Part shown: in pieces, positions 24,145 to 24,202 of the stretch
How the letters are laid out: the number at the start of each line of letters is the position of its first letter
How positions within the stretch are numbered: the stretch's first letter is position 1
Virus record (IMG/VR): IMGVR_UViG_3300047480_000369
Span: 1-24,202 of that record
From: a virus
Strand: one strand, 5' to 3'
DNA length: 24,202 nt
Notes under the pieces: model-generated
The model's database searches: none
Told to the model about the DNA's origin: nothing
The model's input: the letters and a program-made list of their open reading frames with translations, nothing else
Position numbers and translations under genes: made by a program

Positions 24145-24202
24145 TTACCCATCATAGCATTTATACCCTTGATTACACAAGTGTCTATGCCATCTCCATA
24201 TC
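24141..24202 (-). CDS. C-terminal fragment of a small protein (partial)
   Basis: The 19 visible codons end YGDGIDTCVIKGINAMMGK; the start lies beyond the window. It overlaps the next gene at ATGA. Likely another member of this family of short proteins. Confidence 0.6.
   Translation of the reverse strand, partial: YGDGIDTCVIKGINAMMGK

Overview
The window is a segment of a double-stranded DNA bacteriophage genome, most likely a virulent phage of an actinobacterium with a moderately AT-rich genome. The phage assignment rests on a holin-like protein, a lysozyme/transglycosylase, a tail-fibre-like protein, endonuclease VII, HNH and GP88 proteins, a DUF932 protein, phage-borne tRNAs and dozens of tiny genes that overlap at ATGA or TAATG. 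The actinobacterial assignment is inferred from a DUF7455-like zinc protein, repeated Crp/GlxR-type palindromes (TGTGA-N6-TCACA), DnaA boxes of the TTATCCACA type and apparently leaderless genes. I cannot name the species; a freshwater low-GC actinobacterium would fit.

Left part (1-7.8 kb). On the minus strand are a partial holin-like gene with an EF-hand-like N-terminus, a class II (adenosylcobalamin) ribonucleotide reductase and a GT-B glycosyltransferase. A divergent plus-strand block (3.35-6.03 kb) holds a membrane-anchored lysozyme-like enzyme, small proteins, a CxxCxxCC protein, a structured ncRNA candidate and two virion/tail-type proteins. Then on the minus strand come tRNA-Thr(UGU), tRNA-Asn(GUU), a ParB-like protein, an HNH endonuclease, endonuclease VII and several microproteins.

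Middle part (7.8-21.2 kb). This is a long plus-strand array of about 40 small genes, probably early or middle host-takeover functions, with only GP88, DUF932, a DUF1281/YubB-like protein and a DUF7455-like protein recognisable, plus tRNA-Asp(GUC). It is organised by one recurring intergenic module. The fullest copies have a GCCCGCA hairpin, a CGACACGCC repeat, a Crp-like palindrome, a TGTCAG/TGTCGG box exactly 10 bp before a TAnnnT -10 hexamer without a -35, and an AACGAAAGG leader before the start codon. At least 17 copies of the box/-10 pair occur, several inside coding sequence. At 17.67 kb a promoter-hairpin-terminator cassette encodes a candidate small RNA carrying CCTTTCGTTTG, the exact complement of the shared AACGAAAGG leader. 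The sRNA could therefore act in trans on the whole regulon.

Right part (21.2-24.2 kb). The plus-strand array ends at a strong intrinsic terminator. An AT-rich, gene-free stretch with 10-bp-phased repeats follows. Then comes a minus-strand operon of about 13 overlapping tiny genes, many with zinc-binding CxxC pairs, running to the window edge. DnaA-box clusters (9.48-9.54 and 14.62 kb) and the AT-rich repeat region are candidate replication or regulatory sites.
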